Part shown: positions 7,831 to 15,715 of the stretch, piece by piece
How the letters are laid out: the number at the start of each line of letters is the position of its first letter
Position numbering within the stretch: the stretch's first letter is position 1
Source of the DNA: Armatimonadota bacterium
GTDB taxonomy: Bacteria; Armatimonadota; Hebobacteria; GCA-020354555; CP070648
DNA: 36,785 bases
Assembly: GCA_035527535.1 (NCBI GenBank)
Contig: DATLAK010000191.1
Location: forward strand, 1 to 36,785
Direction: 5' to 3'
Translations under genes and position numbers: made by a program
Notes under the pieces: model-generated
The model's database searches: none
Seen by the model: the letters and a program-made list of their open reading frames with translations, nothing else
Told to the model about the DNA's origin: nothing

Positions 7831-8616
7831 CTACGGCCCGCGGTTGAGCAGGCCGCCGTAGGCGTTGCGCAAATCGAAGACCGGCCCCCCCTCGCGCACG
7901 TCGAGCAGCGCCCGGTATTGGCCCACCGTATCGTAGAGGACCAGGCCCTGTCCGCTCGGGCTGCGGCCGAGCTGGATACGCAGCTTGCCGTCGGCGTCGT
8001 AGAGCAGCAGGTTGGGGTCCTGCTCCGACAACCCCAGCACCGTGCGCCGCTGCCCCTTTTCGTCGAGGAAGGTCAAGGCGTGCTCCCCCGGCTTCTCCAA
8101 GCGCAGGGTCGCCTGGGCTTTGCTGTCCGGGTCGAGCAAGCTCAGCGCCGGCCGCCCCCGCAACAGGGAGAGACCGACACGAGCGATGGTCCTCTCATCC
8201 GCCAGCAGCAAGCGGGGACCCAAGCTCCCCACGTTGAGGTCCACTCGCGGGCCGCCGGTGGCGTCCATCATCTCCAGCCGCGGCACCTCCACCCGCTCCG
8301 GGCCCTCGGGGCCGATGCTCAGCACCGTTCGCACCTTGCCGTGGGTGTTGTAGAGCGCCAGCAGCGCCCCCCGCTGATCCAACTTCAGCGTCTTGCTCAG
8401 CCCCTCGTCCGGCACGCCCAGCACCGCCCGTACCGTGCCCTCGGCATCGCGCACGACAAAGCGCTCGGCCTCGACGATCGGCGGCGACGTCGCGCCCATC
8501 ACCAGCAGCCCGCCCAGCAGCGCCGCCACGGCCACGCCGCCCCACCTCAGCCGCCGGTTCTGCCGCTCCAGGCGCTCCAGCCTTCCGATGACGTTTGCGA
8601 ATCCAGCATCGTTCAT
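7831..8616 (-). CDS. Membrane-anchored protein of short beta-type repeats, unknown function
   Basis: 261 residues. The N-terminus has a Leu/Arg-rich possible coiled coil (IGRLERLERQNRRLRW), then one hydrophobic segment at about residues 24-45, then a region ending at the stop made of degenerate 20-25 residue units of the type L-x-L-x-D-x-x-G-x-x-R-x-x-L. Examples are LLALYNTHGKVRTVLSIG, LTFLDEKGQRRTVLGL and LLLYDADGKLRIQLGR. Such units suggest a stacked beta structure outside the membrane. The start is ATG at 8616, with AGGAG 8 nt upstream and a possible GTG one codon earlier; a much longer frame to 9060 has arginine/serine-rich shadow composition and overlaps the next gene. No enzymatic motif is seen. 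Confidence 0.7.
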   Translation of the reverse strand: MNDAGFANVIGRLERLERQNRRLRWGGVAVAALLGGLLVMGATSPPIVEAERFVVRDAEGTVRAVLGVPDEGLSKTLKLDQRGALLALYNTHGKVRTVLSIGPEGPERVEVPRLEMMDATGGPRVDLNVGSLGPRLLLADERTIARVGLSLLRGRPALSLLDPDSKAQATLRLEKPGEHALTFLDEKGQRRTVLGLSEQDPNLLLYDADGKLRIQLGRSPSGQGLVLYDTVGQYRALLDVREGGPVFDLRNAYGGLLNRGP

Positions 8617-8713
8617 CACGTTTTCTCCTGGCGGTGCAACCCCGCCGGCGGGCGCCCGGTCGTGTCTGTCATCCGGGGGCGATGCGCGAGCCGCCCGGTC
8701 CCCACCGCCGTCA

Positions 8714-9349
8714 TCATTCGTACCCCCGATCGGGAGATGCGGGGATGGCCATTGATCTCTTCCACGCCCGCGGCGAGCTTCCTTGGGGCGGGACGGCGGT
8801 GGCGAGGTGCGCAGGGAGGGGATCGCGTGGTCGCGCCTGGCGCTGCTCCCGGCGCTGCTGGAGAAAGCGCCGCGTGTGCTTGAGGTGGCAGCGCGCGCAA
8901 TCGCGGTGCTCGCTTGCCGGCAGATGCAGCGGCGGCCACGCCGCGAGCACCAACGCGACGAGGGCAACCCAGACGCGGATCCCCCAACGCCGCCAGGCCA
9001 GCTGGGTGGCCTGGAACTCCTCCAGGCTGCGGAAGGGCCGGTGTCGCCAAGCGAGTTCATTGCCGTGCTTGCCCAGGTAGATGGCGAAGGCGAGGACGAA
9101 GACGGCCGCGACGGGGGTGACGGAGATCACCGCGGCCGCGATCGCCAGCCGTCTGAGCCGGTGGGCGAAGGGCCAGATCCCCAGCGGCGTCGCCAGACAC
9201 GCGCCCCAGTTCCAGCCCCGCACCTGGGGCAGGAGCGCAGGGTCATTGCGGGAGGGAAGAGCTGTCACCGGTCGTTCGATGATCGGGCCTGTGGTTGGCA
9301 AAGGAGTATGGTCCGCTTGCACTCTATCATCGGTCGGGGGCGCCGTCAA
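8714..9349 (-). CDS. Two-helix membrane protein, unknown function
   Basis: 211 residues from TTG at 9349; the start is uncertain because no clear ribosome binding site is seen and a GTG nine codons in is possible. The N-terminal 45 residues are polar and proline-rich. A GWNWGACLATPLGIWPFAH motif leads into a first transmembrane segment (about 68-92), and a second lies at about 122-142, followed by a CARCH cysteine pair and a basic tail. Proteins with an NWGA-type segment before a helix pair are known as small uncharacterised membrane proteins (general recollection). It lies 97 nt upstream of the repeat protein on the same strand, so the two may be co-expressed. Confidence 0.6.
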   Translation of the reverse strand: MTAPPTDDRVQADHTPLPTTGPIIERPVTALPSRNDPALLPQVRGWNWGACLATPLGIWPFAHRLRRLAIAAAVISVTPVAAVFVLAFAIYLGKHGNELAWRHRPFRSLEEFQATQLAWRRWGIRVWVALVALVLAAWPPLHLPASEHRDCARCHLKHTRRFLQQRREQRQARPRDPLPAHLATAVPPQGSSPRAWKRSMAIPASPDRGYE

Positions 9350-9852
9350 CCGGGGCGGGCGCGGGGGCAGGAGCTCCGTTTTGGTGCTCGGTGGCGATCA
9401 TGCACCGTGGCGTAGGGGCCGATCTCCCGCCTTCGCGGGCCTCGAAGCCCAGCTTCGGTGGGCGAAGTGGCCTGATCGGCCCGTCCGAGCGTGTGTCCGC
9501 ACCGCGGGTCGGCCAGGAGGCCGACCCCTACAAATCGGGCTACGGCCTCATAAACGGAGCTCCTGGGCGCGGGGGGGTATGTTCACGAATCTTTGGTCTG
9601 TCCGCCAACCCATGTGGGACAGCCGCCCCCGGCTGTCCTGGCGCCGCAAGCGCGGCGCCTATTCACAGGCGAGGGCGCCCGTGCCACATCCGGGAGTGCA
9701 TCGGTCGCCTGGGTAGCGGGTCAGTTTGAACCAAGCAGGGTAATGCCCCCTAGATGGCTAAGCCATACTCCGGCAAGCATAAGCGTGATACCAGCCCCAA
9801 TCCATCTGAACCCAGAACGCTGAAGCCTGTCCCGCTCCAAGAGGAGGGTACC
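9350..9852. repeat. Intergenic gap with three perfect hairpins, no convincing gene
   Basis: No supportable gene was found in this 500 bp. It holds hairpins GGTCGGCC/GGCCGACC (9507-9526), GGACAGCC/GGCTGTCC (9617-9638) and GGCGCCGC/GCGGCGCC (9640-9659). The arms differ in sequence but each pair is perfectly complementary. A short frame spanning 9295-9729 translates as Arg/Gly/Pro-rich noise. Base composition becomes less GC-rich after about 9720. Confidence 0.6.
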
Positions 9853-10470
9853 TTGAACCGCAAGAAGCAGGCCGCACCACCAGCAGATGGCCGCAACCAG
9901 AAGGGCCAACCAGCCCCACCACCGTGGTGGAAGCGCCCGACAACGACTGATTGGCTCATGGGTGTCTTCACTGTCGTACTCGCCATTACTGCCGTATTGC
10001 AGTACCTGGTATTGCGCCAGACCATCGCGATGTCGCGGAACGACCAACGGGCATGGGTCGGGGCGATAGACCCTGTCGTTGTGCAACTCAAAGACGCCTC
10101 TCTGAGAGTCTCTGTTACCATCAAGAACCTTGGCCGTACCCCCGCACTGAATGTGGTCCCCCAGATTCATGTGCGCACCCTTCCAGCCTCCGACTCGTTC
10201 GCGCCAAGCCTCCCCACCAAGCCGACAGACCCGGATACCCGCGCCGCCCTTCAACCGGGGCAGCAACTCACCCTCGGGCCCGGCGAGGTTCCGCCCATTC
10301 CGGTAAACCTTGCCAACGAGATAAACGCTGGCAATACACGGTTCTATGCTTTCGGCGAGGTCTTCTACGATGACGCGTTTGGCGAATCTCATACCACCAC
10401 GTTTGCCTTCATGTTGCTCCCTACCCTTTCCACTTGGCGCGTTCTGAATAGATACAATACCGCCGACTAG
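9853..10470 (+). CDS. Membrane-anchored protein with extracytoplasmic beta domain, unknown function
   Basis: 205 residues from TTG at 9853, which has GAGGAGG 5-6 nt upstream; an in-frame ATG at 9754 is possible but has no ribosome binding site. A polar, Lys/Pro-rich start is followed by one transmembrane segment (TDWLMGVFTVVLAITAVLQYLVL). The motif QTIAMSRNDQRAWVGAIDP comes next, then a beta-rich domain with VTIKNLGRTPALNV and FYAFGEVFYDDAFGESHTTTFAFML. This arrangement, one helix then an RAWVG motif and an Ig-like domain with GxTPA and G-x-V-x-Y-x-D-x-F-G, recurs in uncharacterised bacterial proteins (recollection). The region is visibly less GC-rich than its neighbours, hinting at recent acquisition. 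A long antisense frame (9721-10566) is a shadow. Confidence 0.75.
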   Translation: MNRKKQAAPPADGRNQKGQPAPPPWWKRPTTTDWLMGVFTVVLAITAVLQYLVLRQTIAMSRNDQRAWVGAIDPVVVQLKDASLRVSVTIKNLGRTPALNVVPQIHVRTLPASDSFAPSLPTKPTDPDTRAALQPGQQLTLGPGEVPPIPVNLANEINAGNTRFYAFGEVFYDDAFGESHTTTFAFMLLPTLSTWRVLNRYNTAD

Positions 10471-10669
10471 AAGCACCGCCAACCCAATGCAGGGGCGGGA
10501 GAACTTAGCGGCCCTCATAGTCAGCCTATGCCCCCTCGAACACAGCTTGAATCCGAACTGACCCACTACCGTCGCCTGTGCACAGTTGACCCAACCAAAG
10601 AAGAATGCTCACACGGGGGCGCGGGGCGGGCGCGAAGCAGCGCGCGGCGGGCCGTCGGCGCGATGCTTG

Positions 10670-10678
10670 TGATATAAT
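10670..10678 (+). promoter_or_regulatory. Extended -10 promoter of the PilB/GspE-like gene
   Basis: TGATATAAT matches the extended -10 consensus TGnTATAAT exactly. No good -35 is found 17 bp upstream, which is usual for extended -10 promoters. It lies 62 nt before the ATG at 10740 and argues against the more upstream in-frame start at 10605. Confidence 0.65.
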
Positions 10679-10739
10679 GGCGGTGCCGCGGTACGGATCG
10701 GGGGTCGCAGCCGGCGGCGCGCGGGGAGCGTGGACGAGG

Positions 10740-12227
10740 ATGGAGGAGATCTACTCGGAGCATGAGTTGTGCCGGGACGGCGATGTCCTGCAACTGCTGC
10801 CGCGGCAGGTGTGCGAGCGCCTGGGCGTGTTCCCGGTGGCGGAAGAGAACGACATGCTGGTGGTCGCCATGGCCGATCCCGCCGACTTGCCGGTGATAGA
10901 CGAACTGACGCGCGTGACCGGGATGAAGATCCACCCGGCCAAGGCGGGGCTGGATGTCATCAAGCGCGGGATTCTGCGCTACTACGGCGACGAGATGGAG
11001 GAGATGGAGTCGGCGCTGGCAGGGCCGACCCAGACCGCGGCGGCCAGCGGCTTTGCGGGGCTGACGGACGCGGCGCCCGCCGTGGGGGCGGTGGACGCGC
11101 TGCTGGAAGCCGCCGCGCGCGAGCGCGCGAGCGATATCCACATCGAGCCTCACGCCCGCAAGCTCTTGGTGCGCCTGCGGGTGGACAGCGTCATGTATGA
11201 CCACATGACGCTGCCGATCGAGTACCACGCTTCGATCTCGTCGCGGCTCAAGATCCTGGCGCGGCTTGACATCGCGGAAAAGCGCCTGCCCCAGGACGGT
11301 CGCTTCGAGGGCCGCTTCAACGGCCATCCCTTCGACGTGCGCGTTTCGACCGTGCCCTCGGTCTTCGGCGAGACGGTGGCGCTGCGCATGCTGCCGAAGT
11401 ACTCGTCCATGCGTCGCCTGCGCGACCTGGGGCTGGACGCCGACCACCTGGAGCTGATGGAGGACATCGTGCGCCGCCCTTACGGGATGATGTTGGCGGC
11501 GGGTCCCACCGGCAGCGGCAAGACCACCACCCTCTACGCCGCGCTGATGAAAATAGACCGCATCAGCAAGAACTGCATCACCATCGAGGAGCCGGTGGAG
11601 TACCAACTCCCGCGCGTGACCCAGATCCAGGTGCACCCCAAGATCGGCCTCACCTTCGCCGCCGGCCTGCGCCACATCCTGCGCCAGGACCCCGACGTGG
11701 TGATGGTGGGCGAGATCCGCGACCCGGAAACCATGCAGATGGCGATCCAGTCGGCGCTCACCGGCCATTTGCTGTTCAGCACCCTGCACTGCAATGACGC
11801 GGCGGGGGCGCCGGTGCGCCTGATGGACATGGGGGCGGAGCCGTTCCTGGTGGCCTCCTCCATGTCCGCGGTCATCGCCCAGCGCCTGGTGCGCCGCATC
11901 TGCGAGAAGTGCAAGGAGTCCCACCACCCGGCCCCCGCGCTCTTGGGGCGCCTGGGCATTACCGACCCCAATCCCGTCTTCTATCGTGGGCGCGGCTGCG
12001 ACAACTGCCGCGGCACGGGCTATCGCGGCATGATCGCGGTTTTCGAGATGCTGACCATCGAGGACACCTTGCGGGCCGCCATCGTGCGCAAGGCTCCCGC
12101 CTCCGATATTCGACGCCTGGCGCGCGAGGCCGGCTGCCGCAGCCTGCGTGACGACGGCATCCGCAAGGCGCGCGAGGGCGTCACCAGCATCGAGGAGGTG
12201 CTGCGCGCCGTGTATATCGAGTCGTAG
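10740..12227 (+). CDS. Type II secretion / type IV pilus assembly ATPase (PilB/GspE family)
   Basis: 495 residues. The N-terminal 90 residues resemble the MshEN/T2SSE-N domain (LCRDGDVLQLLPRQVCERLGVFPV). The ATPase core has SDIHIEPH, Walker A GPTGSGKTT (about 255-263), the Asp-box IEEPVEYQ, Walker B DPDVVMVGEIRD (about 318-327) and a His-box STLHCNDAAGAPVRL. Two cysteine pairs, CEKC (388-391) and CDNC (420-423), form the tetracysteine zinc site typical of the PilB/GspE assembly class rather than PilT. In the family the hexamer powers pilin or pseudopilin polymerisation at the inner membrane. ATG at 10740 fits the upstream promoter; the longer frame to 10605 would start before the promoter. 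No pilin, PilC or prepilin peptidase lies nearby, so it is an orphan here. Confidence 0.9.
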   Translation: MEEIYSEHELCRDGDVLQLLPRQVCERLGVFPVAEENDMLVVAMADPADLPVIDELTRVTGMKIHPAKAGLDVIKRGILRYYGDEMEEMESALAGPTQTAAASGFAGLTDAAPAVGAVDALLEAAARERASDIHIEPHARKLLVRLRVDSVMYDHMTLPIEYHASISSRLKILARLDIAEKRLPQDGRFEGRFNGHPFDVRVSTVPSVFGETVALRMLPKYSSMRRLRDLGLDADHLELMEDIVRRPYGMMLAAGPTGSGKTTTLYAALMKIDRISKNCITIEEPVEYQLPRVTQIQVHPKIGLTFAAGLRHILRQDPDVVMVGEIRDPETMQMAIQSALTGHLLFSTLHCNDAAGAPVRLMDMGAEPFLVASSMSAVIAQRLVRRICEKCKESHHPAPALLGRLGITDPNPVFYRGRGCDNCRGTGYRGMIAVFEMLTIEDTLRAAIVRKAPASDIRRLAREAGCRSLRDDGIRKAREGVTSIEEVLRAVYIES

Positions 12228-12231
12228 GACA

Positions 12232-12310
12232 TGCCCGCCGCGTGGAGGGGCTGTCCCCGAATGGGGACTGTCCCCTTCCGGGCGGGTACAGTCCCCGCCA
12301 GCACCGCGCC
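12232..12310. repeat. CTGTCCCC-type short repeat and hairpin
   Basis: The gap between the ATPase and the methyltransferase holds CTGTCCCC twice and its inverse GGGACTG, in a GGGGACTGTCCCC-like palindromic arrangement. It could fold after the ATPase stop. There is no T-run, so a terminator is not claimed. Confidence 0.45.
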
Positions 12311-12315
12311 GACCC

Positions 12316-12924
12316 ATGACCGACCACTACTTCGCTCGCGAGCCGGCCTGCGCTCGGCGCCCGTTGGAGATCGGCGCCGAGATCCGCGGCCACCGGTTTT
12401 CCTTCCACAGCGACGCGGGCGTCTTCTCCGCCGCCCGCCTTGACCCCGGCACGCGCCTGCTCGCCGAGGTGATGGAGATTGCGCCCGCCGACCGCGTGCT
12501 CGATCTCGGCTGCGGCTACGGGGCGCTCGGCATCGTCGCGGCGGTGCTGGCGCCGGCGGGCCGGGCGGTGCTGTTCGACCGCAACGCCCGCGCGGTCGAA
12601 CTGGCGCGGGCCAACATCGCCCGCAACGGCCTGACCAACGCTCACGCCGTGCTCGCCGACGGCGCCGACGCGGTGGGCGACGCCGCCTTCGAGGTGGTGG
12701 TGACTAACCCGCCGGTGCACGCGGGCAACCAGGCGGTGTTCGCCTTCATCGCGGGCGCGCACCGCACCCTGCGCCCGGGCGGGTGGTTGTACCTGGTGGG
12801 GCGCCTGCGCCGCGGAGCCGCCACCTTCGCCCGGCGCATGGAGGAGATCTTCGGCGGCGTCGAGGAAGTCGAGAAGCAGTCTGGCTATCGCGTGTACCGC
12901 GCGCGGCGCGCGGACGCAAGGTGA
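12316..12924 (+). CDS. RsmC-like class I SAM-dependent methyltransferase
   Basis: 202 residues. After a short N-terminus with FSFHSDAGVFSAARLDPGT, a SAM-binding motif I VLDLGCGYGALGI (about 62-74) follows, then an acidic residue in VLFDRNARAVELARANIARNGL, and the catalytic NPPV motif (VVTNPPVHAG). NPPxH and the FSxxxGVFS segment are typical of RsmC/RlmG-type N2-guanine rRNA methyltransferases. Length fits the small single-domain members, as in CbiT/MTS family proteins. The exact target nucleotide is unknown. The start is ATG at 12316; no strong Shine-Dalgarno is seen and the preceding 80 bp are repeat-like. The last 50 codons occur again, diverged, at 13823-13993. Confidence 0.85.
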   Translation: MTDHYFAREPACARRPLEIGAEIRGHRFSFHSDAGVFSAARLDPGTRLLAEVMEIAPADRVLDLGCGYGALGIVAAVLAPAGRAVLFDRNARAVELARANIARNGLTNAHAVLADGADAVGDAAFEVVVTNPPVHAGNQAVFAFIAGAHRTLRPGGWLYLVGRLRRGAATFARRMEEIFGGVEEVEKQSGYRVYRARRADAR

Positions 12925-13160
12925 GCAAGGAGCGCAGACAGGACTTGCAGGACGCGGCTTACACGCCGCGCTGAATCCTGGCCACAGATGAACACGGATG
13001 GCCGCGGATAGGGGAATCTCGCACCTATGGGCACAGCATGCTGTGCCCGTGCCAATCAATCCCCGTGCGCAATGAAGACGCCAAAGCGCCACATGCGCCA
13101 CACGCAATCGGCTCCGGCGAAGCCGGCCTGCCGGAGCTGCGCAATTCCGCCGTGCCGTGC
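12925..13160. repeat. Intergenic repeats including a 20-bp perfect palindrome
   Basis: A CCACAGATGAACACGGATGG element (12982-13001) matches the arms of the element at 28671-28807. A perfect 20-bp palindrome GGGCACAGCATGCTGTGCCC lies at 13029-13048. An inverted pair GCTCCGGC/GCCGGAGC lies near 13110-13136. No gene is supported in this stretch. Confidence 0.6.
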
Positions 13161-13162
13161 AC

Positions 13163-13469
13163 TCATTGGCGGTAGCTCCTATCCCGCGGACGCATCGAGT
13201 GCAAGACGACTTCGTCGCCGATCACATCGTAGCGAAGGCGATAGTCGCCGAGACGCAGGCGAAACTGCCCCTCGCCGGCGGGCACGCCGACCAGCTTGCG
13301 AATGTTCGCCCGGCCATCCAGGGTTGAAAGGATCGGTTTCGAGAAGCTCGATGGCTTGGCGCAAACTCGCGTACACCTGCGGGAATCGCTTGCGAAACCG
13401 TCGCACTTCCCGCTCTAGCGCGGGGAGGATGATAACCCGATAGCGACGCGGCACATGATTATTCTGCAC
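13163..13469 (-). pseudogene. RelE/ParE-type toxin, disrupted by a frameshift
   Basis: The GTG at 13469 opens YRVIILPALEREVRRFRKRFPQVYASLRQAIELLETDPFNP, the N-terminal half of a RelE/ParE-fold mRNA interferase or gyrase toxin. The frame then runs into arginine-rich nonsense. In the next frame the expected second half appears: LDGRANIRKLVGVPAGEG, QFRLRLGDYRLRYDVIGDEV, then VLHSMRPRDRSYRQ and a TGA at 13163-13165. One extra base near 13325, within an ACCCTGG stretch, accounts for this. With the shift repaired it would be about 101 residues, normal for the family. It overlaps the antitoxin stop by a few bases, as usual for such pairs. Sequencing error is an alternative to true inactivation. Confidence 0.8.
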
Positions 13470-13737
13470 CCTCAGCCCTCAGCTCTTCAAGCAACTCTCG
13501 GGCGGGGCGTCCGCGGCCGGACTGATATGCCTTCATGGTGGCGCGGATGCGCCGACGCAGGGCGGGATCGGTGGCCTCCAGATAATCCTCCAGTGCGTCT
13601 ATGTCTATCAGCCCGGCGACGGGGATGCCGTCCTTCTCCAGCACCACGACGTCGCCGTCCACCCGCACGCCGCGAACCAGCGAACCCAGGTTAATCCGAG
13701 CCTTGGTCATCGGCATGCGCACCACGCGGTTTGCCAT
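13459..13737 (-). CDS. Phd/YefM-type antitoxin
   Basis: 92 residues. The N-terminal half (RVVRMPMTKARINLGSLVRG, then VVVLEKDGIPVAGLIDIDALEDYL) is the Phd/YefM DNA-binding fold, and the C-terminal half (RIRATMKAYQSGRGRPARELLEEL) is the helical toxin-neutralising tail. ATG at 13737 is preferred because AAGGAG lies 6 nt upstream; the ATG two codons earlier touches the AAGGAG. Family proteins bind and block the partner toxin and repress their own operon. The toxin gene follows with a short overlap but is frameshifted. The promoter and a tandem repeat lie just upstream. Confidence 0.85.
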   Translation of the reverse strand: MANRVVRMPMTKARINLGSLVRGVRVDGDVVVLEKDGIPVAGLIDIDALEDYLEATDPALRRRIRATMKAYQSGRGRPARELLEELRAEGAE

Positions 13738-13779
13738 CTGCATCTCCTTCGTCAGCCGAAGCCCTGCCGGCTATCATGC

Positions 13780-13818
13780 ATGTTAATGTATGTTAATCAA
13801 TATGACGCATTCTGTCAA
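13780..13818 (-). promoter_or_regulatory. Promoter and likely operator of the toxin-antitoxin operon
   Basis: On the minus strand TTGACA (13818-13813), 17 bp, then TAACAT (13795-13790). The tandem repeat ATGTTAATGT/ATGTTAATCA (plus strand 13780-13799) covers the -10 and the start site and is a good candidate for antitoxin autoregulation. The AT-rich composition stands out from the GC-rich surroundings. Confidence 0.6.
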
Positions 13819-13822
13819 GCGC

Positions 13823-13993
13823 TACACCCTGCGCCCGGGCGGGTGGTTGTACCTGGTGGGGCGCCTGCGACGCAGCGGCGGCACCTTTGCCCGCCGGATC
13901 GAGGAAGCCTTCGGCGGCGTCGAGGAAATCGAGAAGCAGTCGGGCTATCGCGTGTACCGCGCGCGGCGCGGGGAGGGCCGGGGCCACGGGTGA
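13823..13993 (+). pseudogene. 3'-terminal fragment of an RsmC-like methyltransferase (second copy)
   Basis: The frame reads LRPGGWLYLVGRLRR, GGTFARRIEEAFGGVEEIEK and QSGYRVYRARR up to TGA at 13991-13993. It matches the last 50 residues of the methyltransferase at 12316-12924. The first 44 aligned bases are identical, and by hand count about 15 of 146 aligned bases differ. The SAM-binding and NPPV parts are absent, so it cannot be an active enzyme. It starts five bases after the -35 element of the toxin-antitoxin promoter. It may be the remnant of a duplicated gene into which the accessory segment was inserted. Confidence 0.8.
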
Positions 13994-14101
13994 TCGCCGC
14001 GGGCGACGGCCCGGCGGAATCCGGGAGAGGCACGGCAGGGATGTGGCCGCCGGGGGGATAATCTACACGCCGAGCGCCGGCAGGGACGGTGGTCATGGTG
14101 A

Positions 14102-14152
14102 GGCGGGCGTCTGGCCCGCCGCCGCAAGCGGTTCGCGGCCGAGACGGCCGCG
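14102..14152. repeat. Three-hairpin repeat
   Basis: GGCGGGC/GCCCGCC (14102-14120), CCGC-AA-GCGG, and CGCGGCC/GGCCGCG (14134-14152) lie in tandem just upstream of the fucose-isomerase-like gene. It belongs to the same covarying hairpin class as 9507-9659 and 22320-22465. Confidence 0.55.
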
Positions 14153-14177
14153 CTACCAGCCAACAACGGAGGTCAAC

Positions 14178-15635
14178 ATGAAGATCGGCATCATCAGCTT
14201 CACCGACGGGCGCAAGCGCGTCGCCGACTCGGTCGAGGAGATCTGCTTCGGGTTCCAGCGCGAGATCGCCCAGTGGTTCAAGCGCAAGGGGCACACCGTG
14301 GTAGAGGGCCGCAAGATCGTTTGGAACCACGCCACCGTCCGCAGCGAGGCGGCCCGCGTCACCCGCGCCAACTGCGATGTGGTCATCTTCAACTTCTCGG
14401 TATGGTCGTTCCCCGACCTGACGGTGCAGGCGGCGGCGCTGGTGGAGGCGCCGATCCTGTGCCTGGGCAACCTCAACCCCAGCCAGCCGGGGTGGGTGGC
14501 GTTCTTCGCTTCGGTGGGGGCGCTCGACGAGGTCGGCATCCCCTACGGGCGGGCGCTGGGTGACATCAAGGATCCGCGCGTTCAGGCGCAGGTGCTCGAT
14601 TTCTTGTCCCAGCACCAGCCCGACGCCCGGACGCAGGGGCGCGCCGCCGCCGCCCGCCTCTACGGCCAGCGCTACGGCGAGTTCGACGGCCCCTCCATGG
14701 GCATGTACACCGGCCACATTGACCAGAGCCAGTGGCTGGCGCAGTTCGGGGTGCACGTCTATCATCGCAGCCAGCTGACCCTGGTGGACATGGCCAAGCG
14801 CATCGCGCCCAAGCGCGTGCAGGCGGGCCTGGAGTGGCTGGAGGCCAATGTCGCCAAGATCCACTGGGACGGTGACATGCTGACCCCCGGCCTCGACGGC
14901 ACCCTCGCCAGGCAGGTGCGCCTGTACCTGGCGATGAAGGACTTCTGCCGCCAGGAGGGGATTGACTTCTGCGGCATCACCGGCCAGCTCGACCTCACCG
15001 AGAGCCCGGAGCACTGCGTCGCCGACGTTCCCGAGGCCCTGCTCAATGATGTCGTGGACTGGGAGGACGACCCCAAGGCGCCCATCATCTGCGCCACCGA
15101 GTGCGACTCCAACGGCGCGCTGACCATGCAGATTCTGCATCTGCTGACGGGCACGCCGGTGCTCTTCGCCGACCTGCGCCACTACCACGAGGAGCTTGAC
15201 GTTTACGACCTGGTGAACTCCGGCGAGCACGCGCCCTACCTCGCCAAGCGCAGCCGCGACTGGCGTCAGAACTGGAAACAGGTGCACCTGCGGCCGGCGA
15301 GCAAGTTCTACTTCGTTGGCGGCGGGGCGTCGGTGCAGTTCTATGCCGACCCCGCGCCACAGGTCACCTTCGCCCGCATCACCCGCAAGAGCGGCGAGCA
15401 CCAGATGCACATCTTCACCGGCTCCTTCGTCAAGCTGCCGAAGACGAAGATGGAGGCGCTGGCAAAGCAGACGACCTACGAATGGCCGCACGCGTTCGCG
15501 CGCTTCGATGTGTCGTACCCGCGGTTCGCGGCCGAGTTCCGCTGCAACCACCTGCACGCGGCCATCGGCGACTACGTGGGGCAGCTCATCGCCGCCGCCG
15601 AGGCGCTGGGGATCGAGCCGGTAGTGCTGAGGTGA
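14178..15635 (+). CDS. L-fucose/L-arabinose isomerase family protein
   Basis: 485 residues. The first half follows the N1/N2 Rossmann-like domains of the FucI/AraA fold (MKIGIISFTDGRKRVADSVE, then DVVIFNFSVWSFPDLTVQAA, APILCLGNLNPSQPGW). The second half carries candidate metal ligands in ICATECDSNGALTMQ and near HYHEELDVYD and ASKFYFVGGGA. Family members interconvert aldoses and ketoses with Mn2+ in the cytoplasm, but many FucI-like proteins in this class are uncharacterised. The start is ATG at 14178, with GGAGG 5 nt upstream. It sits alone, convergent with archease, away from the other sugar genes in the window. The substrate is unknown. Confidence 0.7.
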   Translation: MKIGIISFTDGRKRVADSVEEICFGFQREIAQWFKRKGHTVVEGRKIVWNHATVRSEAARVTRANCDVVIFNFSVWSFPDLTVQAAALVEAPILCLGNLNPSQPGWVAFFASVGALDEVGIPYGRALGDIKDPRVQAQVLDFLSQHQPDARTQGRAAAARLYGQRYGEFDGPSMGMYTGHIDQSQWLAQFGVHVYHRSQLTLVDMAKRIAPKRVQAGLEWLEANVAKIHWDGDMLTPGLDGTLARQVRLYLAMKDFCRQEGIDFCGITGQLDLTESPEHCVADVPEALLNDVVDWEDDPKAPIICATECDSNGALTMQILHLLTGTPVLFADLRHYHEELDVYDLVNSGEHAPYLAKRSRDWRQNWKQVHLRPASKFYFVGGGASVQFYADPAPQVTFARITRKSGEHQMHIFTGSFVKLPKTKMEALAKQTTYEWPHAFARFDVSYPRFAAEFRCNHLHAAIGDYVGQLIAAAEALGIEPVVLR

Positions 15636-15715
15636 GTGTGGCACCGCCGCCGCGCCGGAGGCTGACGCCGCCGGCGCAGCCGCGGAAGCCCCGGTTACGG
15701 TCCCATCTCATGTAC

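Noticed and set aside
9295-9729. 144-codon frame in the hairpin-rich gap
   Set aside because: It reads through repeat hairpins and has no ribosome binding site or motif.
9721-10566. 281-codon minus-strand frame
   Set aside because: The plus-strand frame has a membrane helix and recurring family motifs with a strong ribosome binding site; the minus frame has none.
10566-12317. 583-codon antisense frame over the PilB/GspE gene
   Set aside because: The plus strand has Walker and cysteine motifs; this is a GC-rich shadow.
13815-15644. 609-codon antisense frame over the isomerase-like gene
   Set aside because: Shadow; also crosses the methyltransferase fragment.
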